Part shown: one piece after another, positions 1-5,552 of the stretch
How the letters are laid out: every line of letters begins with the position of its first letter
Position numbering within the stretch: the stretch's first letter is position 1
Assembly (NCBI GenBank): GCA_937870805.1
Contig: CALMZT010000877.1
Coordinates: 1-9,793 of the forward strand
From: an uncultured Chloroflexota bacterium
GTDB taxonomy: Bacteria; Chloroflexota; Anaerolineae; Aggregatilineales; Phototrophicaceae
Direction of reading: 5' to 3'
Length of the DNA stretch: 9,793 bases
The notes under the pieces: model-generated
Database searches by the model: none
The model's input: the letters and a program-made list of their open reading frames with translations, nothing else
What the model was told of the DNA's origin: nothing
Translations under genes and position numbers: made by a program

Positions 1-111
1 TGTTCGCCCGCTGCTCAGCCCTGTACGCTTGTCCCTACAAATATGTTGTGAACCCTCATAGCCTTTTCATTAAATTTTATGCAATCGCTCTATTCCTCTT
101 TACATCGTAGA

Positions 112-138
112 TGGACATGACGCAATATGCATTATAAT
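112..138 (+). promoter_or_regulatory. Probable sigma-70 promoter of the DUF6941-hicAB operon
   Basis: A perfect -10 hexamer TATAAT lies at 133-138. A near-consensus -35 hexamer TGGACA lies at 112-117, with a 15-nt spacer, which is shorter than the usual 16-18. Transcription would start near 145. The -10 box overlaps the first possible ATG (137), which argues that translation begins at the later ATG (164). The call rests on consensus matching only. Confidence 0.5.
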
Positions 139-147
139 GGACACACT

Positions 148-154
148 AGAAAGG
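148..154 (+). promoter_or_regulatory. Ribosome binding site deciding the DUF6941 gene start
   Basis: AGAAAGG ends 9 nt before the ATG at 164. It lies downstream of the predicted transcription start, whereas the ATG at 137 has no purine-rich site before it and sits inside the -10 box. This supports 164 as the start codon. Confidence 0.5.
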
Positions 155-163
155 CTAATTGGG

Positions 164-577
164 ATGGAACTTCGCATCTTTTTATTGGCAGATTTTGCGA
201 ATCTCGACGCGGGGCACAAACTAAATATTATTGGTGCATTTAACACTATTCAGGCAAGAATATTTCCGGCAGTTCACCCCTCAATGTATTTGGTCGCTAA
301 AGTTGCGGCTGAATTAGGAGAGTTTGGTACACAGCGAGATTACAAAATAATCTTCTTTGATGAGGATGCTAATGAATTGGGAAAGATTGAAGGCAGATTT
401 TCCTTTCCTCAACCAAAGGATAGACAACGGCGCTCAGAATTCAATGTTGTGATTGCTTTGCGAGACTTACAATTTTCAAAAGAAGGCAGATATGAATTTC
501 GATTGCTTGTCAATGACACTTTATTGGGTGTAGTCCCACTAGACGTTGTTGAGCGATCTGAATTGCCACAGGAATAA
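164..577 (+). CDS. DUF6941 family protein of unknown function
   Basis: This 137-residue protein has the look of the DUF6941 family: a start of the type M-E-L-R-I-F-L-L-A-D-F-A, then a G-H-K-L-N-I-I-G-A-F-N segment near residues 18-28, and alternating beta-strand-like stretches to the end, including a closing strand rich in V and L. No signal peptide, membrane helix or catalytic motif is visible, so it is probably a small cytoplasmic beta-rich protein. An in-frame ATG at 137 would add nine residues, but it overlaps a perfect -10 box; the ATG at 164 has an AGAAAGG ribosome site and gives the family-like N terminus. The stop codon is 5 nt before the hicA-like gene, so the three plus-strand genes are probably co-transcribed. 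The family has no assigned function, and the link to the toxin-antitoxin pair is by context only. The base composition is clearly AT-richer than the peptidase gene beyond it. Confidence 0.8.
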   Translation: MELRIFLLADFANLDAGHKLNIIGAFNTIQARIFPAVHPSMYLVAKVAAELGEFGTQRDYKIIFFDEDANELGKIEGRFSFPQPKDRQRRSEFNVVIALRDLQFSKEGRYEFRLLVNDTLLGVVPLDVVERSELPQE

Positions 578-582
578 ATACT

Positions 583-855
583 GTGACTAAAGCTGCCAAG
601 CGATTACAAAAGGCAAAAAACAACCCAAAGGGTTGGCGCTTTGAGGAATTAGCAAGTCTATACAAAGCTTTCGGGTTTGAAGTACGTTCAGCTAAAGGAA
701 GTCACCACGTCGCCGTACATCCAGACATTAAAACACGCCCCACCTTTGTTAAGCATTCGGGCGAATTGTCAGAATTTTATGTGAAACAAGCTGTCGCAGT
801 CATTGAGGAATTGTTGAGTATTCAAAAAGAGGAAGCGGACGATGAGCATGAATGA
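583..855 (+). CDS. hicA: HicA-like mRNA interferase toxin
   Basis: The 90-residue protein matches the HicA toxin pattern: N-terminal N-N-P-K-G-W-R-F-E-E-L (13-23), then Y-K-A-F-G-F-E-V, then the G-S-H-H core at 39-42, then T-F-V-K-H-S-G-E-L-S (54-63) and a final helix. HicA toxins have a double-stranded-RNA-binding-like fold and cleave mRNA; the histidine of the G-S-H motif (here His41) is the catalytic residue in characterised members. Translation starts at a GTG 5 nt after the DUF6941 stop, which suggests translational coupling. The stop codon lies inside the next gene (14-nt overlap), the usual toxin-before-antitoxin order for hicAB. The N-terminal extension and the acidic tail (E-E-A-D-D-E-H-E) make it slightly longer than minimal HicA proteins. 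All key positions seem intact, so the toxin is probably active. The family call is from motif recognition, without a database search. Confidence 0.82.
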   Translation: MTKAAKRLQKAKNNPKGWRFEELASLYKAFGFEVRSAKGSHHVAVHPDIKTRPTFVKHSGELSEFYVKQAVAVIEELLSIQKEEADDEHE

Positions 856-1240
856 ACAGCTTTGGACAGAAGCCGAAAAATTGGCTTCACGGGATTACGA
901 TGTTGAGACATTTCGAGATACATTGACAAATGGAGAAGTTATTATCCTGGCTCAACACCCGGAGTTACCAGGTTGTATAGCACATGGAGCAACGCTGGAG
1001 CAAGCCTTAAGTAATTTGAGAGAAGCTCGAACTGAATACATCTATTCTCTTTTGACAGACAAATTGGCGGTTCCATATCCAAGAGCTGAAGCTACAAGTA
1101 CAACAGTGAGTGGAGATTATGTGGGGTTCGAGGAAAAGGTGGTGATAGGCTTCGGAAATACAACTGACCGAACCTTTAAGCCAGATAGTGAAGAGGATAT
1201 AGCCTTCTCATATCGCGGTGATTTCAATGAGGAAGTGTAA
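842..1240 (+). CDS. hicB: HicB-like antitoxin
   Basis: The 132-residue product contains the HicB core at about residues 33-80: a V-I-I-L-A-Q-H-P-E-L-P-G-C strand and loop, then A-H-G-A-T-L-E-Q-A-L-S-N-L-R-E-A, then a helix ending in V-P-Y-P. This is the partial RNase H-like fold that binds and blocks HicA. The start overlaps the end of hicA by 14 nt; a second ATG at 848 is a possible alternative. HicB proteins commonly carry a C-terminal ribbon-helix-helix or helix-turn-helix domain for autoregulation. Here the last 50 residues (G-D-Y-V-G-F-E-E-K and an acidic tail) show neither, so DNA-binding autorepression cannot be assumed. The N-terminal 30 residues are charged and helical and may be an extension. 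Confidence is high for the HicB core, lower for regulation. Confidence 0.8.
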   Translation: MSMNEQLWTEAEKLASRDYDVETFRDTLTNGEVIILAQHPELPGCIAHGATLEQALSNLREARTEYIYSLLTDKLAVPYPRAEATSTTVSGDYVGFEEKVVIGFGNTTDRTFKPDSEEDIAFSYRGDFNEEV

Positions 1241-1279
1241 GTAGAATTAGAATATACTATTTACCTTTAACAATTTACC

Positions 1280-2431
1280 CTACCCTACCCACTGCGCCAC
1301 CGCTTCTGCAATCACACTCGCGCAGCGCATCACGTCTTCCAGAATCACGTACTCAACAGCGGCGTGCGCCCCTGCCCCACCGGGACCGATGACCACCGTT
1401 GGAATGCCCGCTTTCCCCAGCAGTACCGCATCCAGCCACGCATACAGCCCCATATACTTCGGCGCGTCCTTCAGCACCTCACGAAATGCGGCGTCCAACG
1501 TCTGCACAATTGGCGCATCTTTGTCAATCTCGTAGCCGGGGCGAAAGAAGTCCTGCGTCACCGTCGCGGAGAAACTCGGCACCATACCGCTGAGCGTGGT
1601 GATGGTATGTGTCCAATACTCCATGACGCTTTCAGCCGTTTCGTCGGGCAGCAGCCGGTGTTCGATTTGCAGCTTACATTGATCGGGATACGTGCTCAAG
1701 CCCAAGCCGCCGCTGATGAGGCTGGCGTGTGCCGAGGGTCGTCCTAACAGCGGATGTGACACAGGCACGTTGGTGTTGAAGCTCTCCAACGCGCGCAGCA
1801 AATGCCCCATGTGCGCAATCGCATCGATGCCTTCGTTGTACAAGCTGCCGTGCGCCGCCCTGCCCTGCGTCGTCAGCGTCAGCCATTGAAACCCCTTATG
1901 CGCGATACACAGTTGGCAGCCTGTTGGCTCGGTGAGGATCGCGGCGTCGGCTTTCACTTCTTTCACCAGCGTGTCCGTGCCGATGCTCAGGTATTCTTCG
2001 TCGGTGACAAAGCCAAGAATGATGTCGCCTTTCGGAGTGAAGCCGCCCGCCTTCAGCGCCGCCACCGCGCCAAAAATCGACGCCAGCCCGCCTTTCATGT
2101 CTAACGATCCGCGTCCATACAGAAGTCCATCTTCGAGGCGTCCATCAAACGGATCGCCTGTCATATTCTCGACGCTGACGACATCGGTGTGCCCTGTGAG
2201 CAGCAGGCTTTTGCCGCCGCCTGAGCCTTCCCAACGTGCGACGACGTTAGGGCGTCCGGGCGCTGTGACCTGCAACTGCACCTCGAAACCGAGTTCGCGG
2301 CAGGCATCCACCAGCCACACGGCAATATCGCCCTCGCCTTTCGCGCCCGCCACCAAGCCGGGGTTAATCGAGTCAATCCGAACCATCTCTTGCAGGAAGC
2401 GTGTCGTGCGTGCGTTGTCAATTTGCCACAT
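1280..2431 (-). CDS. M20 family metallopeptidase (ArgE/DapE/ACY1/CPG2-like)
   Basis: This 383-residue enzyme has the full set of M20 di-metal residues: His81 in G-H-T-D-V-V, Asp111 in G-R-G-S-L-D-M-K-G-G, the D-E-E triplet at 144-146 (Glu145 as general base, Glu146 as metal ligand), Glu168 in L-T-E-P-T, and His356 in G-A-G-A-H-A-A-V-E. A dimerisation lid domain lies between about residues 178 and 290, including the conserved R-A-A-H-G-S (191-196). M20 enzymes hydrolyse N-acyl amino acids or small peptides with two zinc ions (or cobalt); the substrate (acetylornithine, succinyl-diaminopimelate or other acyl amino acids) cannot be told from the sequence. The reading frame stays open for 74 codons upstream, but that part translates a dispersed palindrome and a GT-rich tract (L-T-P-Q-P-P-L-P), so the ATG at 2431 is preferred. 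No clear ribosome site precedes it. It probably acts in the cytoplasm, as no signal peptide is seen. Confidence 0.9.
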   Translation of the reverse strand: MWQIDNARTTRFLQEMVRIDSINPGLVAGAKGEGDIAVWLVDACRELGFEVQLQVTAPGRPNVVARWEGSGGGKSLLLTGHTDVVSVENMTGDPFDGRLEDGLLYGRGSLDMKGGLASIFGAVAALKAGGFTPKGDIILGFVTDEEYLSIGTDTLVKEVKADAAILTEPTGCQLCIAHKGFQWLTLTTQGRAAHGSLYNEGIDAIAHMGHLLRALESFNTNVPVSHPLLGRPSAHASLISGGLGLSTYPDQCKLQIEHRLLPDETAESVMEYWTHTITTLSGMVPSFSATVTQDFFRPGYEIDKDAPIVQTLDAAFREVLKDAPKYMGLYAWLDAVLLGKAGIPTVVIGPGGAGAHAAVEYVILEDVMRCASVIAEAVAQWVG

Positions 2432-2434
2432 AAG

Positions 2435-2497
2435 GGTTGTTACTCGTTGTTGGTTGTTAGTTATTCGTTTTTGGTTATCGTTGTTCGTTATTGGTTG
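2435..2497. repeat. Degenerate GTT-rich short tandem repeat tract
   Basis: The plus strand consists almost only of G and T in degenerate units such as TTGTTACTCG, TTGTTGGTTG, TTATTCGTTT and TTGTTCGTTA, about 7-8 nt each, ending in TTATTGGTTGG. On the minus strand this reads as repeats of the AACCAACAACGA type. It lies directly before the peptidase start codon, in what would be its 5' leader. It is neither a strict tandem repeat nor a palindrome. Confidence 0.6.
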
Positions 2498-2570
2498 GAG
2501 AAGGCAACGTCTTCTATATTTATAGGACTTTCGCTCACGTACATAAAATGGATAAACGCGATCTGTATTT

Positions 2571-2647
2571 CTCCCCCTCTCCCCGCGTCGACAACCTCGC
2601 CTTTCACTCAGCTTATGGCGAGGGAGAGGGGGTTGGGGGGTGAGGTC
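2571..2647. repeat. GC-rich palindromic dispersed repeat (REP-like), copy 1
   Basis: Perfect 11-bp arms CCCCCTCTCCC (2573-2583) and GGGAGAGGGGG (2622-2632) enclose a 38-nt loop. The right side continues with GTTGGGGGGTGAGGTC. Within the loop and right arm a second pair, CCTCGCC (2595-2601) and GGCGAGG (2617-2623), can form a competing hairpin. Translated on the minus strand this gives the L-T-P-Q-P-P-L-P string that often contaminates gene starts. A related element occurs at 9342-9390 in the same orientation. It could also act as a hairpin in the leader of the peptidase transcript. Confidence 0.7.
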
Positions 2648-2667
2648 AAGCACAAGTCCTGATTTAG

Positions 2668-2706
2668 ACTGTCAACTGATAACTGATTACTGTTGACTGA
2701 TTACTT
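2668..2706. repeat. CAACTGATAACTG-type short repeat, copy 1
   Basis: The 18 nt at 2668-2685 (ACTGTCAACTGATAACTG) occur again exactly at 3879-3896. The rest of the segment continues the same theme (ATTACTGTTGACTGATTAC). It ends at the base before the phosphoribosyltransferase stop codon, so on the minus strand it is the immediate 3' untranslated sequence. The other copy sits 10 nt 3' of the cyclase stop codon. Confidence 0.7.
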
Positions 2707-3456
2707 TCAACTTTCCACTCGCGCCCACGCGGCATCGAACCATTCGTCAATCAGGTACTTGTGGTAGCCAATCTTCGTCAGGTTGTCGATGCACTCTTGC
2801 CTCGAAGCGCCCTGCCCAGCCCAATACGGCACGCGCTTAATCATCGTTTCGACGCGCTCTCGCGGCGTGATGATCCATGTATCGTGAGGCACTGTGCCGA
2901 AGGTGATGGCTTCCGCCGCTGAGATGGACGACGCACTCTTGCGATACGGTGCGATGATGATCGTTTCGCGCGCGCCATACTTCGGTGAAGTCAGCGTATC
3001 CTGCACGAACTTCGCCGTCATGCCTAAATCGATCAGGTCTTCGACAATGGCAACCGTATGCCCGCGAATGTCAATCGACAACGGCTGCACAATTTCCGGG
3101 CGTTCCAACGGTTGACCAGGACCATAATAACATTTGACGCCGAACGTGCCGAACTCGATTTCTGGCATATCTTTTGCTGCGCCGTGTTGAATGTAGTCCT
3201 GCAAGAGCACACCCGGCAGCAGCGCACCCATCGTAATCATAATCATTTTGCTGATCTGTTTGTCGGTGTTGGCGTGCGTATGCTGGTATTCAAAGATCTG
3301 CTTGGCAAGCCACGACACCATCATATGCTCGGCATAGTCTGGAATGTACAGGAAGCGCAGCCGATCACGCGGCACTTCAACGCCTGTGGGATTTCGCCAG
3401 AATTCCAGCTCTTCATAACTGGCTGCCTGCTCAACAGCCATCGGCAAATTTGACAT
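2707..3456 (-). CDS. Type I phosphoribosyltransferase family protein
   Basis: The 249-residue protein carries the type I PRPP-binding signature V-A-I-V-E-D-L-I-D-L-G-M-T at 135-147, with the acidic pair Glu139-Asp140 that contacts the ribose hydroxyls of PRPP. A glycine-containing segment I-T-M-G-A-L-L-P-G (74-82) is placed where the pyrophosphate loop is expected. A C-terminal W-I-I-T-P-R-E (194-200) recalls the aromatic base-stacking region of xanthine/hypoxanthine phosphoribosyltransferases. Such enzymes make nucleotides from PRPP and a base; the specific base is not evident. The N-terminal 45 residues and the C-terminal 30 (R-Q-E-C-I-D-N-L and on) extend beyond a minimal enzyme. The ATG is supported by GAGGA (complement of 3464-3468) 7 nt upstream. 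It is cytoplasmic, with no membrane segment. A 450-bp repeat-filled gap separates it from the cyclase gene, so co-transcription is doubtful. Confidence 0.85.
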   Translation of the reverse strand: MSNLPMAVEQAASYEELEFWRNPTGVEVPRDRLRFLYIPDYAEHMMVSWLAKQIFEYQHTHANTDKQISKMIMITMGALLPGVLLQDYIQHGAAKDMPEIEFGTFGVKCYYGPGQPLERPEIVQPLSIDIRGHTVAIVEDLIDLGMTAKFVQDTLTSPKYGARETIIIAPYRKSASSISAAEAITFGTVPHDTWIITPRERVETMIKRVPYWAGQGASRQECIDNLTKIGYHKYLIDEWFDAAWARVES

Positions 3457-3520
3457 ACTTTTTTCCTCAAAATAATACCTGCCAATGATCGTTGATTTGG
3501 CAGCAAAATGCTATGGTTTC

Positions 3521-3607
3521 GTAGGGGCGCACCAGCCCTAATGCATCTTGGGTGTGGTGATTTTCAAGGATATACATGGTCGGGCGCACACATTGGTGCG
3601 CCCCTAC
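3521..3607. repeat. Long inverted repeat with GTAGGGGCGCACCA arms
   Basis: The arms GTAGGGGCGCACCA (3521-3534) and TGGTGCGCCCCTAC (3594-3607) are perfect 14-nt inverted copies separated by 59 nt. The right arm can instead pair locally: GGGCGCAC (3582-3589) with GTGCGCCC (3596-3603) around a 6-nt loop. So two mutually exclusive hairpins are possible. Flanks and loop show no coding signal. The form suggests a miniature dispersed palindrome; no target-site duplication is obvious. Confidence 0.7.
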
Positions 3608-3713
3608 ATATCCTCAATGCTCACCACTCCCATGCATCTTCAAGAGAACTGTTGTGGAAAAGGAGCGTATTCCAAGTTTTGAATCTTACTGAACTCACGC
3701 TACGCAATTTCAC

Positions 3714-3736
3714 GCTCTGGGTTCAAAACCCAGAGC
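3714..3736. repeat. Hairpin 1 (type A, 10-bp perfect stem)
   Basis: Arms GCTCTGGGTT (3714-3723) and AACCCAGAGC (3727-3736) pair perfectly around a CAA loop. Outer GCT/AGC and inner GTT-CAA-AAC are shared with the hairpin at 3815-3837; the four pairs between them differ. There is no U-run on either side long enough for a standard intrinsic terminator. Confidence 0.75.
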
Positions 3737-3752
3737 TAGCCAAGAATTTGTA

Positions 3753-3768
3753 AACCTCTCAAGAGGTT
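3753..3768. repeat. Hairpin 2 (type B, 7-bp perfect stem)
   Basis: Arms AACCTCT (3753-3759) and AGAGGTT (3762-3768) pair perfectly with a 2-nt gap, or as 6 bp with a TCAA tetraloop. The outer AACC/GGTT pairs are the same as in the hairpin at 3786-3801, while the inner pairs differ in a compensated way. Confidence 0.7.
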
Positions 3769-3785
3769 GAAAAATCGCAGCGCCC

Positions 3786-3801
3786 AACCCGTTCACGGGT
3801 T
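3786..3801. repeat. Hairpin 3 (type B, 7-bp perfect stem)
   Basis: Arms AACCCGT (3786-3792) and ACGGGTT (3795-3801) pair perfectly, or as 6 bp with a TTCA tetraloop. It has the same length and outer pairs as hairpin 2 and is 33 nt after it (start to start). Confidence 0.7.
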
Positions 3802-3814
3802 TCCAAAATGCATA

Positions 3815-3837
3815 GCTGGCAGTTCAAAACTGCCAGC
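3815..3837. repeat. Hairpin 4 (type A, 10-bp perfect stem)
   Basis: Arms GCTGGCAGTT (3815-3824) and AACTGCCAGC (3828-3837) pair perfectly around a CAA loop. It has the same length, outer GCT/AGC and inner GTT-CAA-AAC as hairpin 1, but a different central four base pairs. Confidence 0.75.
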
Positions 3838-3878
3838 GTCCACAACAGCGAACTGATGTGTAAGGTGAGTTACTGAAA

Positions 3879-3896
3879 ACTGTCAACTGATAACTG
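3879..3896. repeat. CAACTGATAACTG-type short repeat, copy 2
   Basis: This is an exact 18-nt copy of 2668-2685, same orientation. It ends 10 nt before the last base of the cyclase gene, that is, just 3' of its stop codon on the transcribed strand. Confidence 0.7.
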
Positions 3897-3906
3897 TGAA
3901 CTTGCA

Positions 3907-5481
3907 CTAAACAGGTTTCGCCACATCCACCACACCCCATACCTTCACCGCTTGAGTTTTTCCGCGAATCGACATGCTGCCGAGGTCAACAAACTCGAAT
4001 GCGCTTTTGCGCTGTGCCAACGCCGTATAAGTGTGGTCGCTGATGAGGATGTCATAATGAGGATAGTCTTTATTCAATGCCTGAATACGTGCGGAGAGGT
4101 TTACGCTGTCGCCGATCACGGTGTATTCCTGGCGATCTTTTGTGCCCACCACGCCCGCTACCACTTCGCCGGTGTTGATGCCGATGCCCACTTTGATGCT
4201 GAAGTCCCGCTTGCCAAATTTGGTTTTGTTGAGGTCTTCCAGCCGCGTGCGGATTTGCAGCGCCGCCCGCAGCGCGTGATAGCCGTTTTCCTCTAAAGGC
4301 GTGGGCGCGCCGAAGATCAGCAGTGTGCTGTCACCGCCGAATTTGTTGACCATCCCGCTGTGTTCCCGCGCGGCATCCACGACCAGCGGTAGAAACTCGT
4401 TGAGGATTTCGAGCACCTCCTGCGGCGCGAGACTTTCCGACAGCGCTGTGAAGCCGCGAATGTCACAGAACAACACCGACACCACCGTATTCACGCCCGC
4501 CGAGTTAATTTCACCTGTGCGGATTTTCTCGGCAACTTCCTGGCTGACGAAGCGCCCAAAGGTTGCGCGCAGATCCTGTTCCTGTTGATACTGTTGAATG
4601 AGCACTTGAAAGAGATACGACTGTTCCAGCGCCATCGCCGCGCGGTTCGCCCCCTGCTGCAAAAACGCCACATCTTCGTCTTTAAACGCCTGTATTTTGC
4701 GGCTCTCAAGCAGGATCACGCCGAGCCGTCGCTCAGAGGTTGCCAGCGGCACACCCAGCAGCGAATGCATCTCTGGATGGATAGGCTTTACATCCGGCGT
4801 TTGCTCAATATCGTCAATATGCACGGGTTTCTCACTGCGCGCGACGCTGCCGATGATTCCTTCCAGCGCCCAACGGTCTCCCTTTTTGGGCGTCTTATCC
4901 TGCCAGTCGCCGTAGATATAGCGCAGTTCCAGAAATGGTTCATCCTGGTCAATGGTGCCCATGATGGCAATGTGCGCGCCTGTACGCCGCAGCGCCCAAT
5001 CCATCATCAGTTCGATAATCCAATCGGGATTGAGGCGAAAGCTGAGTTCTTTATCGATACGGCGCAGCAGACTGAGTTCATCCATTTGCCGCGCCACGTC
5101 AGCAAGCAGGGTTTGCTGGCGCTGCAACCGCGCCTTGATCGTGGACAGCAGTTCCGTAAAGTTGAACGGCTTGATGAGATAATCATCAGCGCCCGTGCCC
5201 ATGCCTTTGCGCTGGCTGTCGTGGTCGCCTTTCGCCGTCAAAAAGATGAAGGGGATATTCTGTGTCGTGTGATTCTGACGCACCCCGTCCAGCACGCCGT
5301 AACCGTCAAGCTGCGGCATCATAATGTCACACACGATCAGATCGGGGATGTGCTGAAGGGCTAACTCTAAGCCGCGTTTACCGTTTTCAGCGGTAAACAC
5401 CTCGAAATCCTCGAACTGCAAAAACTGCTCAATGTCCAAGCGTATGGAAGACTCATCTTCGATCACAAGAATAGTTGGCAT
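3907..5481 (-). CDS. Response regulator with GAF domain and class III adenylate/guanylate cyclase
   Basis: Numbering here counts from the TTG at 5484, giving 525 residues; from the preferred ATG at 5481 subtract one. Residues 3-120 are a receiver domain with the acidic pocket E9-D10, phosphoacceptor Asp53 (V-C-D-I-M-M-P), Thr83 and Lys105 (I-K-P-F). A helical linker leads to a GAF domain at about 150-290, then a coiled-coil-like Q-rich helix (295-315). Residues 330-520 are a class III nucleotidyl cyclase domain with both metal aspartates (Asp341 in F-C-D-I-R-G-F-T, Asp385 in G-G-D), Lys381 and Thr455 at the base-selecting positions, and Asn462 and Arg466 for the transition state. All catalytic residues are present and Lys/Thr favours ATP, so it probably makes cAMP when phosphorylated and when GAF binds a ligand. 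It is cytoplasmic. No histidine kinase lies in the window. The next upstream gene, 5553-6266, ends 68 nt away and seems unrelated. Confidence 0.9.
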   Translation of the reverse strand: MPTILVIEDESSIRLDIEQFLQFEDFEVFTAENGKRGLELALQHIPDLIVCDIMMPQLDGYGVLDGVRQNHTTQNIPFIFLTAKGDHDSQRKGMGTGADDYLIKPFNFTELLSTIKARLQRQQTLLADVARQMDELSLLRRIDKELSFRLNPDWIIELMMDWALRRTGAHIAIMGTIDQDEPFLELRYIYGDWQDKTPKKGDRWALEGIIGSVARSEKPVHIDDIEQTPDVKPIHPEMHSLLGVPLATSERRLGVILLESRKIQAFKDEDVAFLQQGANRAAMALEQSYLFQVLIQQYQQEQDLRATFGRFVSQEVAEKIRTGEINSAGVNTVVSVLFCDIRGFTALSESLAPQEVLEILNEFLPLVVDAAREHSGMVNKFGGDSTLLIFGAPTPLEENGYHALRAALQIRTRLEDLNKTKFGKRDFSIKVGIGINTGEVVAGVVGTKDRQEYTVIGDSVNLSARIQALNKDYPHYDILISDHTYTALAQRKSAFEFVDLGSMSIRGKTQAVKVWGVVDVAKPV

Positions 5482-5486
5482 CAAAA

Positions 5487-5493
5487 CCCTCTC
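5487..5493 (-). promoter_or_regulatory. Ribosome binding site choosing the cyclase start
   Basis: The minus strand reads GAGAGGG, then 5 nt, then the ATG at 5481. Only 2 nt separate it from the TTG one codon earlier (5484), which is too close, so ATG 5481 is preferred. Confidence 0.55.
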
Positions 5494-5552
5494 GCTTGGA
5501 CATTGAAATTCTACCTGACTTTAATTATCGTATTGTAGTTTGCCAAAATTGC

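Larger units (their letters stand above)
3457..3906. other. 450-bp intergenic region filled with hairpins and repeats
   Basis: No convincing gene is present. An open frame at 3508-3753 (plus) runs through the inverted repeat and the first hairpin, lacks a ribosome site and resembles no family I recognise. The region holds, left to right, the phosphoribosyltransferase leader with its ribosome site, a long inverted repeat (3521-3607), about 100 bp without visible structure, four perfect hairpins (3714-3837), and a copy of the CAACTGATAACTG repeat next to the cyclase stop codon. The individual elements are listed separately. Confidence 0.7.

Noticed and set aside
1..60. TTGTCCCTACAAA stretch resembling a fragment of the GTAGGGG-type repeat
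   Set aside because: Only part of one arm is visible at the window edge and no partner arm can be found, so it is not called as an element.
1932..2525. 197-codon open frame opposite the peptidase gene
   Set aside because: It is antisense to the conserved M20 domain with Ser/Arg/Pro-rich, low-complexity content, so a chance frame.
3508..3753. 81-residue open frame on the plus strand in the intergenic gap
   Set aside because: It spans the inverted repeat and hairpin 1, has no ribosome site or recognisable domain, and its composition follows the repeats.
3714..3768. Hairpins 1 and 2 as intrinsic terminators of the cyclase gene
   Set aside because: The stems are stable but no run of U follows on the minus-strand transcript, and two further hairpins sit nearer to the cyclase end.
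3714..3837. CRISPR array
   Set aside because: The repeats are self-complementary hairpins of two kinds with differing sequence, spacing is short, and there are no cas genes.
4585..5364. Long open frame (259 codons) opposite the cyclase gene
   Set aside because: It is a shadow of the well-supported cyclase reading frame and has no protein-like hydrophobic pattern or family resemblance.
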